Part shown: positions 10,901 to 16,596 of the stretch, one piece after another
Layout: each line of letters opens with the position of its first letter
How positions within the stretch are numbered: position 1 is the first letter of the stretch
From: a virus
Direction: 5' to 3' (one strand)
IMG/VR virus record: IMGVR_UViG_3300028571_000081
Location: 1-30,502 of that record
DNA length: 30,502 nucleotides
Translations under genes and position numbers: made by a program
Notes under the pieces: model-generated
Database searches by the model: none
The model's input: only the letters and a program-made list of their open reading frames with translations
What the model was told of the DNA's origin: nothing

Positions 10901-10994
10901 CGATGGCGGCCCGGATGTCCTGCGCCATCTGACGAACGGCGGCTGCCGTCTCGTTCTGTAGGCGCAGGACGAAGGCGATCTCGCGGTTGCGCAT
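4926..10994 (-). CDS. Tail tape measure protein (2022 aa)
   Basis: This determines tail length and helps pass DNA through the membrane. The start is supported by GGTGGAG eight bases before ATG at 10994. Residues 1-365 are an Ala/Gln/Arg-rich coiled coil with almost no aromatic residues. A run of ten glycines follows at about 367-376. Residues about 390-595 form the tape-measure N-terminal domain (ADEYRNLAARVKLV, GTADTYYTLARSNAALG, LRGEELNSVLEQMPRLAQAI). Hydrophobic segments at about 660-715 could span a membrane. The middle is long helical repeats, and the C-terminus has FKDFALSVIANLMKIISTQL plus three HTGG[MIV] repeats typical of tape measures. At about 1.5 angstrom per residue the tail would be near 300 nm. 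It contains one of the palindromes (7646-7661). An internal weak homology repeat (RNASTGAAR versus RDQAGGAGF segments) suggests domain duplication. Confidence 0.96.
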   Translation of the reverse strand: MRNREIAFVLRLQNETAAAVRQMAQDIRAAIALTQQQANASAQAAGAEARAQQQLAVGRARIRREQASARNAESQQVLSAAQRENVVETQVAANRARLRSIRARAREAEARASISGAMLQQRAETQAVLQGEAVKQAASRTTAQQSRTEAGQVLLQGRVTTQAAVNGLRIQATEARTNAAQQVAAQTANRRVANELLDDSRLQAQAARQTTAEIKQQQAATTATSRATIDGNNAAKSGVALQREQTRLSSEQQRNQTRAATDLQRLATAQTVGQRAQISAQTAATNGVTAQVRQQRAQVQLQQQSVRLTQQQAAAQAQVAINAARTATAQARAQSAGTQSSRAQVSLQMQQMRQQALQQALQARQAAGGGGGGGGGGAPSLNPVAPLMRGAGAILAVAGGAQAVTEAVKMADEYRNLAARVKLVTDNETQHAAVMERLSAISMDIRVTLKGTADTYYTLARSNAALGLSQNAMIDITKTINQTIAISGTTAASAAFGLMQLGQAFGTGQLRGEELNSVLEQMPRLAQAIAEGLGKSTPGALKALAEEGKLTVLDVVKAIQTAAPQIQAEFAKMPLTVSQGWVVARNGLQLFIASFDDATGATNGLGRMLATIGQTMASPEFREGAAEFGNKMAEVATFVGTQMVAAFRFLRDNIDAVVMSAQVLGVVMAGAFGARIVLAIRSATLAMIAFNVAVRANPFVLVLTVIAAMVTAGMAAYAMFREVRLSNEEMISNAEAGERALQDVRDKSISQLREMSELQRNNAIKQTQQSIPELEKNIATRRSTLKEDTTKNLPRMKDELEGFTRQYGTMFAKENLPLEQTILLKERMVDYAESAEEAARAVGVALPDSMRTALNGMSPLSRMLKGIVDLRRQIVATEIRVFENTDGIEKEVGMLSRLRRALADVLFARKLNREASLDTSKERVPADISGDAKTKLQSAIGNLFPDMGNARELLEIQGIFDKLLNLDEKGKPLLRMTEDLSKAVGGMDGLRRAAAMLGSGYSKFAGFVEQETVKLRDQTAATLAQAAAYEKMFAARDQAGGAGFLSTDMAAIAKDVEVFSRSYATKNNKFLLDDMQNPALDRTGQAMPDMNDADVQRVGRLREIQLIRDRIVQLVAKGNEASAETVNQAGLELRTVGMTAVAKQKLLEFEKQAAPIRALMSALSDKDGAEAAGILSTYEKTLAVLRNTANVKVNADAAGNFMQMAEGLAPAIAYAKQLADAEATLNAAIESQNPAVLRAVEAMGGYEAVLARLRGSASGFALATEQETQKIIEQTQAVEASNRAFAEMFKVRNASTGAARLTAVSSDVAAIEQAVMEFRQAKAKEKNLYLPDETGRTQIADAANPAIDQAATLQKTLLLKQGIATATQKAGQAAADAITSERILRETSGLTNLSAEQRNKYLQAAIPLLAMVAALSKLDAAGAEEMRKNVDAMLKDLQTALAAEGSAKAGNGIAKLFMEAKAELAAFRELASAPIDMRASLRRVIELRREIAGAAGTKMDDPGVITQANELAKIRFEKERIDLTSQKLEQVRQSVKETQTEQNIAYLTGTEYEAHKATIVTINELRASGLGYTEKDLALIRDGILPAEQEIARTKALNTTRNQAAGEAESTVRELTIQAALVGKVGQEFDRAKFYAEAYYDLQKNSPGGIVSPQDLAKLDELVTKVRTAQAVLNEKRTFAAGMKEGIDEFILNAQDSLSIAKQGVTEMATTMSDAIVGFAKTGKFAFKDFALSVIANLMKIISTQLILNAVQGVMGLLPGGGGGATTVPPIGVGAAVVRHTGGMAGDGSGARRTVPNAVFAGAARYHTGGIVGAAKQARAANDNRRGVPGLKPNEVPIIALKNEAVLPTVVERGERGVRMMMMRGQEVMVPLKRLKDGTLGLDGRRAAVEARGAMSPALRAQAAGGAFQAREMGVFSRAQRFHTGGVVGGSPVAALGTGGGNAVRLPGALGGMGGGGQAVFAPSVVINIEGGAAGGDADAQAALAKTMSRELDAALEMKMNAFAERNMRPGGLFSRAADRRV
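7646..7661. promoter_or_regulatory. Palindromic element TTGCAACGAGTTGCAC (within tape measure)
   Basis: A perfect core (centre GA) over the VQLVAKG codons of the tape measure, the same five residues (VQLVA) as under the J copy. Confidence 0.6.
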
Positions 10995-11019
10995 TGTATC
11001 TCCACCACCATCGAGCCGG

Positions 11020-11382
11020 TCAGGACTGTTTGCCCTTCATGGCTGCACGACGGCGTTCCCGCTCCTGATGCTCCTCCGTCGCCTCGTGTTTTGCCCGGTC
11101 GATGACCGAGAAATATTCGAGGAGGCGGTGAGGCTGCGAGAGAAGACCACCTTCTTCGGGCAGGATACCCTTATCGACGTGGGAGTAAAACCCGAAAATG
11201 CGGCCCCACTTCTCGCCCTCGTCGAGGAGGGGACGGCGAGGGCAGCGCGATGACGCCTCGCCGTCGAGTACCATCGGCTGAATGGGCGGCTCGGTGCATC
11301 CCCTGGTCCGTTTCTGCGTTGCCGAGCACTTTGCGCAATCCCACTCGGGCAACAGGATCAGGGCATAGACCAGCCGCCTTAG
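11020..11382 (-). CDS. Tail assembly chaperone, -1 frameshift extension (gpT-like part of G-T fusion)
   Basis: This frame has no convincing start of its own: the only nearby initiator is a TTG at 11352 without a Shine-Dalgarno sequence. It is continuous in the -1 frame with the slippery site at 11382-11388 of the preceding gene. Ribosomes slipping there would read CTA AGG CGG and continue for 120 codons, giving a 263-residue fusion. The extension holds a CxxC...C set (WDCAKCSATQKRTRGC), a feature seen in some T-domain proteins, and a highly charged C-terminus (EEHQERERRRAAMKGK). In lambda the G-T fusion loads tail-tube subunits onto the tape measure. The place, directly before the tape measure, is the classical one. 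Confidence 0.85.
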   Translation of the reverse strand, partial: LRRLVYALILLPEWDCAKCSATQKRTRGCTEPPIQPMVLDGEASSRCPRRPLLDEGEKWGRIFGFYSHVDKGILPEEGGLLSQPHRLLEYFSVIDRAKHEATEEHQERERRRAAMKGKQS

Positions 11383-11810
11383 TTTTTTCCCTCGACCTCT
11401 GCGATCTCGTTATCGCGGCGGATTTCCTCCGCCAGTTCCATGATGATCGCCTGCGGAATGCGCGACATCACCGCCGGGTCGACCACGTTGTAGCTCTTGC
11501 CGCCACGGTTCATCTTGATCGTCCGGTAGACGATCTCGTTGCCGCCGCCGTCGAGGAAGTTGGTCCAGCCGCGCAGGCCGAACTGCACCGTCTCGTAGGC
11601 CACTTCGTTGGCGTTGATGTTGGTCGAGACCATGCCATCGGGGTTGGCGGTGTCGACGTCCATGGTGGTCGAGCGATCCCGGATCATGCCGAAGATGCGG
11701 CTGTCCAGGGTGCCGATGCGCCACTTGGTGGCGGTGTCCTTGCCCCGATCCGAGTCATGGCGGGACTCGTAGGTCCGCTCGGCATCGAGGGTAATTCCGA
11801 CGATAGGCAT
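11379..11810 (-). CDS. Tail assembly chaperone (gpG-like, zero-frame product)
   Basis: The product is 143 residues, ATG at 11810 preceded by a strong AGGAGGT. The frame ends GAG GGA AAA AAC TAA, so the last sense codons form the slippery heptamer A-AAA-AAC. The sequence (MPIVGITLDAERTYESRHDSD, then WTNFLDGGGNEIVYRTIKM) is not closely recognised. Position between the tube genes and the tape measure, plus the frameshift signal, identifies the role. A perfect palindrome TTGCAACGGGTTGCAA lies in its leader just before the ribosome binding site. Confidence 0.87.
   Translation of the reverse strand: MPIVGITLDAERTYESRHDSDRGKDTATKWRIGTLDSRIFGMIRDRSTTMDVDTANPDGMVSTNINANEVAYETVQFGLRGWTNFLDGGGNEIVYRTIKMNRGGKSYNVVDPAVMSRIPQAIIMELAEEIRRDNEIAEVEGKN
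11382..11388 (-). promoter_or_regulatory. Programmed -1 ribosomal frameshift site A_AAA_AAC
   Basis: Read on the minus strand, the heptamer is in the correct phase (X_XXY_YYZ) at the very end of the chaperone gene, one codon before its TAA stop. A-AAA-AAC is among the known efficient -1 slip sites in bacteria. The -1 frame stays open for 120 codons beyond it. Confidence 0.87.
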
Positions 11811-11827
11811 TGTTGCTACCTCCTAGA

Positions 11828-11843
11828 TTGCAACGGGTTGCAA
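11828..11843. promoter_or_regulatory. Palindromic element TTGCAACGGGTTGCAA
   Basis: An intergenic copy of the dispersed palindrome (core TGCAAC-NN-GTTGCA, centre GG). It lies 3 bases after the TAG stop of the 62-residue gene and just before the AGGAGGT of the chaperone gene. Confidence 0.7.
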
Positions 11844-11846
11844 AAA

Positions 11847-12035
11847 CTACTTCTGGGCGACCTGTTTTTCGATGTAGGTGCCCGAAGTCGTATCGACCAC
11901 GCTCTGGGCCGCCGCACGGGTGAGGCGTGTCGCCACAATCCGCACGTTCGGCTCGCCAGGGCGGGGTAAATTGATGCGCTGCAGCACAAGGTAGACCTTG
12001 ATCTGCATCTTGCCCTTCTCGGGCTCACTGACCAT
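11847..12035 (-). CDS. Small conserved-position tail protein, unknown (62 aa)
   Basis: This small gene sits between the second tail-tube gene and the chaperone. The ATG at 12035 is chosen because GAGGTG lies six bases upstream. A GTG at 12044 and an ATG at 12008 (with AGAAGG upstream) are alternatives. The product is basic, with IKVYLVLQRINLPRPGEPNVRIVATRLTRAAAQSVV in two halves: a beta-strand-like stretch, then a helix. No known domain is recognised. Its place suggests a tail-tube accessory or assembly factor, which is inference only. Confidence 0.65.
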   Translation of the reverse strand: MVSEPEKGKMQIKVYLVLQRINLPRPGEPNVRIVATRLTRAAAQSVVDTTSGTYIEKQVAQK

Positions 12036-12045
12036 GCGCGTCACC

Positions 12046-13233
12046 TCACGGGAAGAAGAGGGTGATTTCGTCGTTCCCGCTGGTGCTGCGGCGAAGCCCG
12101 AGCGAGATGTCGTAGGCCCGGATGTTGTCGCGGTCGGTGTAGGAGATGCCGGTGACCTGGGCAGCGGGCAGCACGAAGTTCACCTCGTTGCCGAGCGTCG
12201 CCCCGAACTCCGCAGAGATCGAGCGGACGGTGGACGCCTCCCAGTCGGCGAAGAAACGCGCACTCAGCGCCGCGTCCACCTCGGGCGTGAAGTTGCCGGT
12301 CGGAGTGCGGCCCGAGATGTAGACCGAGTGCATCCCCAGCACCGAGTTCATGTCTTTACGCACCGCGATCTGGTTGCCCATGTCGATGCTCATCGACGCG
12401 GAATACAGGGTGGTGAACCCCGCCGTGTGGGGATAGGCGAGGTCGACGCTGCCGACGATCGGCGGGATGGTGCTCTGCAGCGTCTGCGCCGGAATGGCAG
12501 CGAGCGAGGGCGTATTGTAGGTGCCCGTGAAGGTCCATTCGATGCTGGCAATGCCGCCCGCCTCGGCGGTCAGCGTCCACGTGCCCATGGTGCCTGTCAG
12601 CGTGTGCAGGATGCCGTCCCAGTAGAGCCGCATGGTCAGCGTGTCCATGTTGTCGGTCTGGGGGGCGTAGAGCGCGCCTGCCATCAGCGTTGCCGTGCCG
12701 CCGCCACCCGTGGCACTGCCAACGCCGGGGTTCGAAACGGTGAACGTGGTGGATGTCGGGACCGTCAGCACCATGAAGGAGCCGTTGAAGCCGGCAGTGG
12801 CTCCTGCCACCGTGACCCACTGGCCCACCAGAAGCCCGTGTGCGCCGGATGTGGTGAAGGTGCTGGTCATGCCAGACCCGGCCCGCACGGCACCGGCCGG
12901 CGCTGCTGTGATGGTCGCCGGGGTGCCGATTGACTGCGCAGTGGCGGAGAACCCGCACCCGCGCAGCAGGACCGCCCAGTCGGGGGCGATAGCCGCCGTG
13001 CCCGACCCGCGAAGCTCGGTCTTGAAGGACAAGGTGGCGCGACGCGCCGTGTAGACGCTGGGGTGCGTGGACATGTCCCCACGCGTGAACGCGCGGATGA
13101 TCTCCTCCGCTTCGATGGACCACATCGGCTCGGATACGAGGATCGCGTCAGTGGCCCCCGACGTCGAGATGGCCGTTCCCGACGTCGTCTCGACCTTGGC
13201 GAGCAGGGCAGCTTTCTGGGTAAGGATCGGCAT
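12046..13233 (-). CDS. Major tail (tube) protein, copy 2
   Basis: The product is 395 residues with a strong GGAGGT before ATG at 13233. It is clearly paralogous to the upstream gene: the first 25 residues are identical apart from isolated changes, and RRATL.FKTE.RGSGTA, PDWAVLLRGCGF, YISGRTPTG.F.PEV and the C-terminal RDNIR.YD/NDE.TL.FP blocks are shared. A variable module at about residues 115-180 (SGAHGLLVGQWVTVAGA..FNGSFMV) interrupts the conserved frame. The position just after the tail-terminator gene and before the chaperones fits a tail-tube subunit. Whether both copies build the tube, or one forms an initiator or terminal ring, cannot be told from sequence. Confidence 0.8.
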   Translation of the reverse strand: MPILTQKAALLAKVETTSGTAISTSGATDAILVSEPMWSIEAEEIIRAFTRGDMSTHPSVYTARRATLSFKTELRGSGTAAIAPDWAVLLRGCGFSATAQSIGTPATITAAPAGAVRAGSGMTSTFTTSGAHGLLVGQWVTVAGATAGFNGSFMVLTVPTSTTFTVSNPGVGSATGGGGTATLMAGALYAPQTDNMDTLTMRLYWDGILHTLTGTMGTWTLTAEAGGIASIEWTFTGTYNTPSLAAIPAQTLQSTIPPIVGSVDLAYPHTAGFTTLYSASMSIDMGNQIAVRKDMNSVLGMHSVYISGRTPTGNFTPEVDAALSARFFADWEASTVRSISAEFGATLGNEVNFVLPAAQVTGISYTDRDNIRAYDISLGLRRSTSGNDEITLFFP

Positions 13234-13258
13234 GGTGAACCTCCTACTCGCCTAGGTG

Positions 13259-14431
13259 TTACGGGAACAGAAGGGTCAGTTCGTCGTTGCCGGCAGACGA
13301 CAGTCGCCGCAACGCGATATTCAGATCGTAGGTGCGGATGTTGTCGCGGTCGCCATAACCGATGCCCGTGATCTGCGCGGCAGGGGCGGAGAAGATCACC
13401 GTGGCGCCGGCACCGGACCCGAACTCGGTCGAGAACGGACGCGTCGTCGACGCCTCCCAGTCGGCCAGGAACGCGGTGTTCAGCGCCGTCGAGACCTCGG
13501 GCGAGAAACTGCCCGTGGGGGTGCGGCCCGAAATATAGACCGAGTGCATGCCCTGGGCCGAGTTGACGTCCTTGCGGACGGCGATCTGGTTACCCCAGTC
13601 GATGCCGACGTTACCGGCGAACAGGTTCGACGCCGAGGCGGACCACGACAGGTCGAGGTTGCCGACGATCGGCGGGATCAGGCTCTGCAGCGTCTGCGAC
13701 GGGAAGGACTGGGAGATCGGGGTGATGTAGGTGCCGGTGAAGGTCCACTCGATCATGCCGATGCCACCGGCTTCCGCCGTCATCTTCCACGTGCCCATCG
13801 CACCTGCGATGGCGTGCTCGATGCCGTCCCAGAACAGACGCATGGTCAGCGTGTTCATGCTGTCGGTCTGCGGGGTGTAGAGCGCGCCGGCAACGACGGT
13901 GGCCGTGCCGCCGGTGGCAGCCTGGGAGCCGGTGCCGGCATTCGCCACGGTGAACGTGTTGGCGGTCGGGGTCGTGGCGACCTGAAAGACGCCGTGCATG
14001 CTGGACTGGGTGGTGCCAGCGATGGTCACGAACTGGCCGGCGGTCAGGGCGTGCGCCGTGGCGGTGTGGGTGACGATGGCGCCGCCCGCATCCCGCGCAG
14101 ACGAAGTGATCGTCTTGGCCGCACCGGCCGACTGCGCCGTCGCACCGAAGCCGCATCCGCGCAGCAGGACCGCCCAGTCAGGCGCCGTCACCGCCGTGCC
14201 GGAGCCGCGCACCTCGGTCTTGAACGTCAGGGTGGCGCGACGCATCGTGAAGATGCTGGCGTAGTTGGAGAGATCGCCGCGCGTGAAGTTGCGGACAACT
14301 TCATCGGACTCGATCGCCCACATCGGCTCGGACACGAGGATCGCATCGGTCGTGCCGGACGTGGAGATCGCAGTGCCGCTGGTCGTCTCGACCTTGGCGA
14401 GCAGTGCGGCTTTTTGCGTGAGGATCGGCAT
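13259..14431 (-). CDS. Major tail (tube) protein, copy 1
   Basis: The product is 390 residues with AGGAGG upstream of ATG at 14431. It shares its opening MPILTQKAALLAKVETTSGT and most beta-strand blocks with the following gene; I judge identity well above half over most of the length. The module at about residues 112-175 (ATAHALTAGQFVTIAGT..HGVFQV) is diverged from the corresponding module in copy 2. The gap between the copies is only 25 bases and holds just a ribosome binding site, so they are probably co-transcribed at similar levels. The tail-tube role is inferred from context, length and the duplication; no tube motif was matched by search. Confidence 0.8.
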   Translation of the reverse strand: MPILTQKAALLAKVETTSGTAISTSGTTDAILVSEPMWAIESDEVVRNFTRGDLSNYASIFTMRRATLTFKTEVRGSGTAVTAPDWAVLLRGCGFGATAQSAGAAKTITSSARDAGGAIVTHTATAHALTAGQFVTIAGTTQSSMHGVFQVATTPTANTFTVANAGTGSQAATGGTATVVAGALYTPQTDSMNTLTMRLFWDGIEHAIAGAMGTWKMTAEAGGIGMIEWTFTGTYITPISQSFPSQTLQSLIPPIVGNLDLSWSASASNLFAGNVGIDWGNQIAVRKDVNSAQGMHSVYISGRTPTGSFSPEVSTALNTAFLADWEASTTRPFSTEFGSGAGATVIFSAPAAQITGIGYGDRDNIRTYDLNIALRRLSSAGNDELTLLFP

Positions 14432-14440
14432 CAGGGCCTC

Positions 14441-14899
14441 CTAAACAGAGCGGGGGTCATCCAGCAGGTGCTTGTAGTCGACGCGGTATTCGATGATCCC
14501 TGCTACCAACCGGTCTGCCGGGCCGCTGATGTCCAGTTCATTCTCGACCTCCAATACATTATACGTCAGCCCCCCACAAGTGTGGTCGACGCGCATAACG
14601 CGCTGGATGTCAAGGAGCAAGCGGTTCAACTCCGTGCTCGGCTCGTCTCCGATGTTCGGACGGTAGAAGAACTCGATGCGCACCGACAGGATCGAACGAT
14701 AGCGACCGATCTCGGCCGTCTTCTCCTCGCCCACGTCGTAGACGCCGACCGCGCAGTTGAGCTTGGCTTCGTCGGCCTTCAGCGGCCGGCGCACGACGGC
14801 ACCCCAGGTCACGCTGTAGTCGTCGACGCTCGCGCGCATGTCCGTGAACAGGCCCACGATGTAGCGCATGATCTGCTCGCGGCGGGACAGGGCGCTCAT
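14441..14899 (-). CDS. Tail terminator-type protein
   Basis: The product is 152 residues, with its start overlapping the upstream stop (ATGA at 14896-14899). The first part, REQIMRYIVGLFTDMRASVDDYSVTWGAVVRRP, and the strands LSVRIEFFYRP and GIIEYRVDYKHLLDD fit the alpha/beta layout of lambda gpU-like tail terminators. Position between a gp10-like gene and the tube genes supports this. A terminator caps the tube and sets the end of tail polymerisation. The identification is by context and secondary-structure pattern only. Confidence 0.65.
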   Translation of the reverse strand: MSALSRREQIMRYIVGLFTDMRASVDDYSVTWGAVVRRPLKADEAKLNCAVGVYDVGEEKTAEIGRYRSILSVRIEFFYRPNIGDEPSTELNRLLLDIQRVMRVDHTCGGLTYNVLEVENELDISGPADRLVAGIIEYRVDYKHLLDDPRSV

Positions 14900-15546
14900 C
14901 GGTTGGCTTCCATCAGCGCAGCGGCGGCCTTGTCAGGGAAGGCGTCCGCCATGGCTTCGATCGCCTCCTTGAGCCCCAGGCGTGCCTTCAGCCCCACCAT
15001 GGTGCGCATCAGGAACAGGGGCACAGGCGCTTCGCCCTTCACCCGGCGGAACAGGAACAGGTTGCCCGCCTTGGTCATCCGAAAGAAGGTGTTGCGCGCC
15101 TTGCCGGGCGAGGTGCGGGGATTGCCCCGCGACGTCAGAGCGTAGACGGTCGGGATGGCAAGATACTTGCCCCTGCGCGGGGTGATGGTCGCCCCGGTCT
15201 CGTGCACACCCATGGTGCCGGTGTCGATAGTGGCGACCACGCCCATCTGATTGTCGTAGTTGACCGAGATGCTGTCGCGGATCGACTTCAGGCCCTCGCC
15301 GGAACGCAGCTTCAGGTCCGGCCCGCCATGGCTGCCGAACAGGCCCGTGCCCTGCCAACGATTGCCGTGCCGCTTCTTCAGCGACTGGTAGACCCCCTGA
15401 AGGGACTTCTCCATCGCCGGCTTGATGCGCCGCACGCCCCGGGAGACGGTGGCGGTGACGCTATGCTCGATCACGGAGGGCGCGTTGCGGGCGGGGATGT
15501 ATTGTCCATCCAGGCGCAGGCTGACAAGGCGGGCCGAGACGGGCAT
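14896..15546 (-). CDS. HK97 gp10-like tail completion/neck protein
   Basis: The product is 216 residues, coupled to the connector gene by a TAATG overlap. Its N-terminal helix/strand pattern, the central basic region (KPAMEKSLQGVYQSLKKRHGNRW) and the GTGLFGSHGG and MGVHETGATITPRRGKYLAIP segments are typical of gp10/gpZ-type proteins. In these, the phrase around HETGATI and P is well conserved. These proteins sit between connector and tail terminator and complete the head-tail joint. Confidence is good for the family and moderate for the exact role. Confidence 0.78.
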   Translation of the reverse strand: MPVSARLVSLRLDGQYIPARNAPSVIEHSVTATVSRGVRRIKPAMEKSLQGVYQSLKKRHGNRWQGTGLFGSHGGPDLKLRSGEGLKSIRDSISVNYDNQMGVVATIDTGTMGVHETGATITPRRGKYLAIPTVYALTSRGNPRTSPGKARNTFFRMTKAGNLFLFRRVKGEAPVPLFLMRTMVGLKARLGLKEAIEAMADAFPDKAAAALMEANR

Positions 15547-16238
15547 TAGACGCGGCCCATGCGCGGCTGGCGATACCCCACCAACATCATGCCGACTTCG
15601 GGGGCCAGCCCACGCGAGGTGAAGCGGGCCTTCATGGTCGCACCCTCGCCTCGGTCGATGTCGATACCGATGTTGGACGGGGCCAGCCGGTTGAACAGGA
15701 AGATGGTCTGGAGCACGCAGGCATAGCGCAGGTCTTCCGGCGCCGCGACGCGCAGCGTGTCGCTGTCGGTGTCCACCTCGTAGCCGGCGGTGTAGATCAC
15801 CTTGAGCCCGGCGGGGGTCTCGGCGGTGCCGAAACGCAATTCGATGTAGCCCTGCTCGGCCGTGGGGCGGATCATGTAGTCGAAGTCTTCGCGCAGCGTG
15901 TCGGCCCCGTATTCCTCGCGCGGATCGTAGAACACCTGCATCGCGGGGCTGGTCTGGATTTCACAGCCGCGCAGGTTGTAGCGGATGGGGCGGAAACTGG
16001 CGAGCACGCCGTCGACGTTGCCGGGCGAGCCGAAGTCGTATTGCACCTGCATCCCGTCATAGGTCGGGAACACCTGGGTGAATTCCTGCCGGGTGAACTT
16101 CCGCCCGGTGGCGGTCTCGATCTGTTGGGTGGCGATCGCGATCAAACCCCTGATCCGGTCGTCGTAGTCCTCATCCCCGGCCCGAATGGCCATCAGGGGG
16201 CGGACGTCGGCGACCGAAACCAGGGGTTTGCTGATCAT
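15546..16238 (-). CDS. Head-tail connector (gp6-like adaptor)
   Basis: The product is 230 residues from ATG at 16238. The reading frame continues upstream into the end of the previous gene, so the internal ATG is preferred. The N-terminus (SVADVRPLMAIRAGDEDYDDRIRGLIAIATQQIETATGRKF) is the standard opening of gp6-type adaptors, with the helix ending in an IE..TGR signature. It binds below the portal to extend the DNA channel. Oddly, no Shine-Dalgarno sequence is visible: the place where it would be is filled by a palindrome 5 bases upstream. Translation may rely on coupling to the gene ending 22 bases before it. Confidence 0.82.
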   Translation of the reverse strand: MISKPLVSVADVRPLMAIRAGDEDYDDRIRGLIAIATQQIETATGRKFTRQEFTQVFPTYDGMQVQYDFGSPGNVDGVLASFRPIRYNLRGCEIQTSPAMQVFYDPREEYGADTLREDFDYMIRPTAEQGYIELRFGTAETPAGLKVIYTAGYEVDTDSDTLRVAAPEDLRYACVLQTIFLFNRLAPSNIGIDIDRGEGATMKARFTSRGLAPEVGMMLVGYRQPRMGRV

Positions 16239-16242
16239 CAGG

Positions 16243-16258
16243 GTGCAACGCGTTGCAC
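16243..16258. promoter_or_regulatory. Palindromic element GTGCAACGCGTTGCAC
   Basis: A perfect 16-bp copy of the dispersed palindrome (centre GC). It lies 2 bases after the TAA stop of the 103-residue gene and 4 bases before the connector ATG, occupying the ribosome-binding position. Confidence 0.7.
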
Positions 16259-16260
16259 GG

Positions 16261-16572
16261 TTACTGGCGGGCGCGCTGGCGGCCGGGGCGGGCCGGGGTA
16301 TTGCCCGGAGCGCCACCCAACTGCCCGAAGCGGAAGGCGAACTTGGCGCGGGGCTGGAATTCGCTCTCGCCCTCGACGGAGACCTCGTCGACGGCGGACT
16401 CCTCCAGATACAGCTTGTCGGCCTCGGACACCGGCTGCTCGACGCCCGTCTCGAACAGACGATCGCGCAGGTAGTAGACCCGGCCGCGCTTCAGCGTGGC
16501 GAACCACTGGTCGGGGGTTTTGGTGGCGTCGGCGTTCGCGATGACGTTCGCAGCCGTGGTCGTGGTGCTCAT
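16261..16572 (-). CDS. Unknown small head/neck-region protein (103 aa)
   Basis: ATG at 16572 is preceded by GAGGAG. The product starts with a Thr/Ala-rich stretch, has KTPDQWFATLKRGRVYYLRDRLFETG in the middle, acidic residues (EADKLYLEESAVDEVSVEGESEFQP) next, and ends in a basic Arg/Pro tail (NTPARPGRQRARQ). No family is recognised. Its position between the decoration-type protein and the connector suggests a head-decoration or head-completion role, inferred only from neighbours. Confidence 0.7.
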   Translation of the reverse strand: MSTTTTAANVIANADATKTPDQWFATLKRGRVYYLRDRLFETGVEQPVSEADKLYLEESAVDEVSVEGESEFQPRAKFAFRFGQLGGAPGNTPARPGRQRARQ

Positions 16573-16596
16573 GAAGGGCTCCTCGTGGGTTCAGGG

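Noticed and set aside
13256-15145. Plus-strand open frame of 629 codons
   Set aside because: Antisense to the tube and tail-completion genes; product is Arg/Gly-rich shadow sequence.
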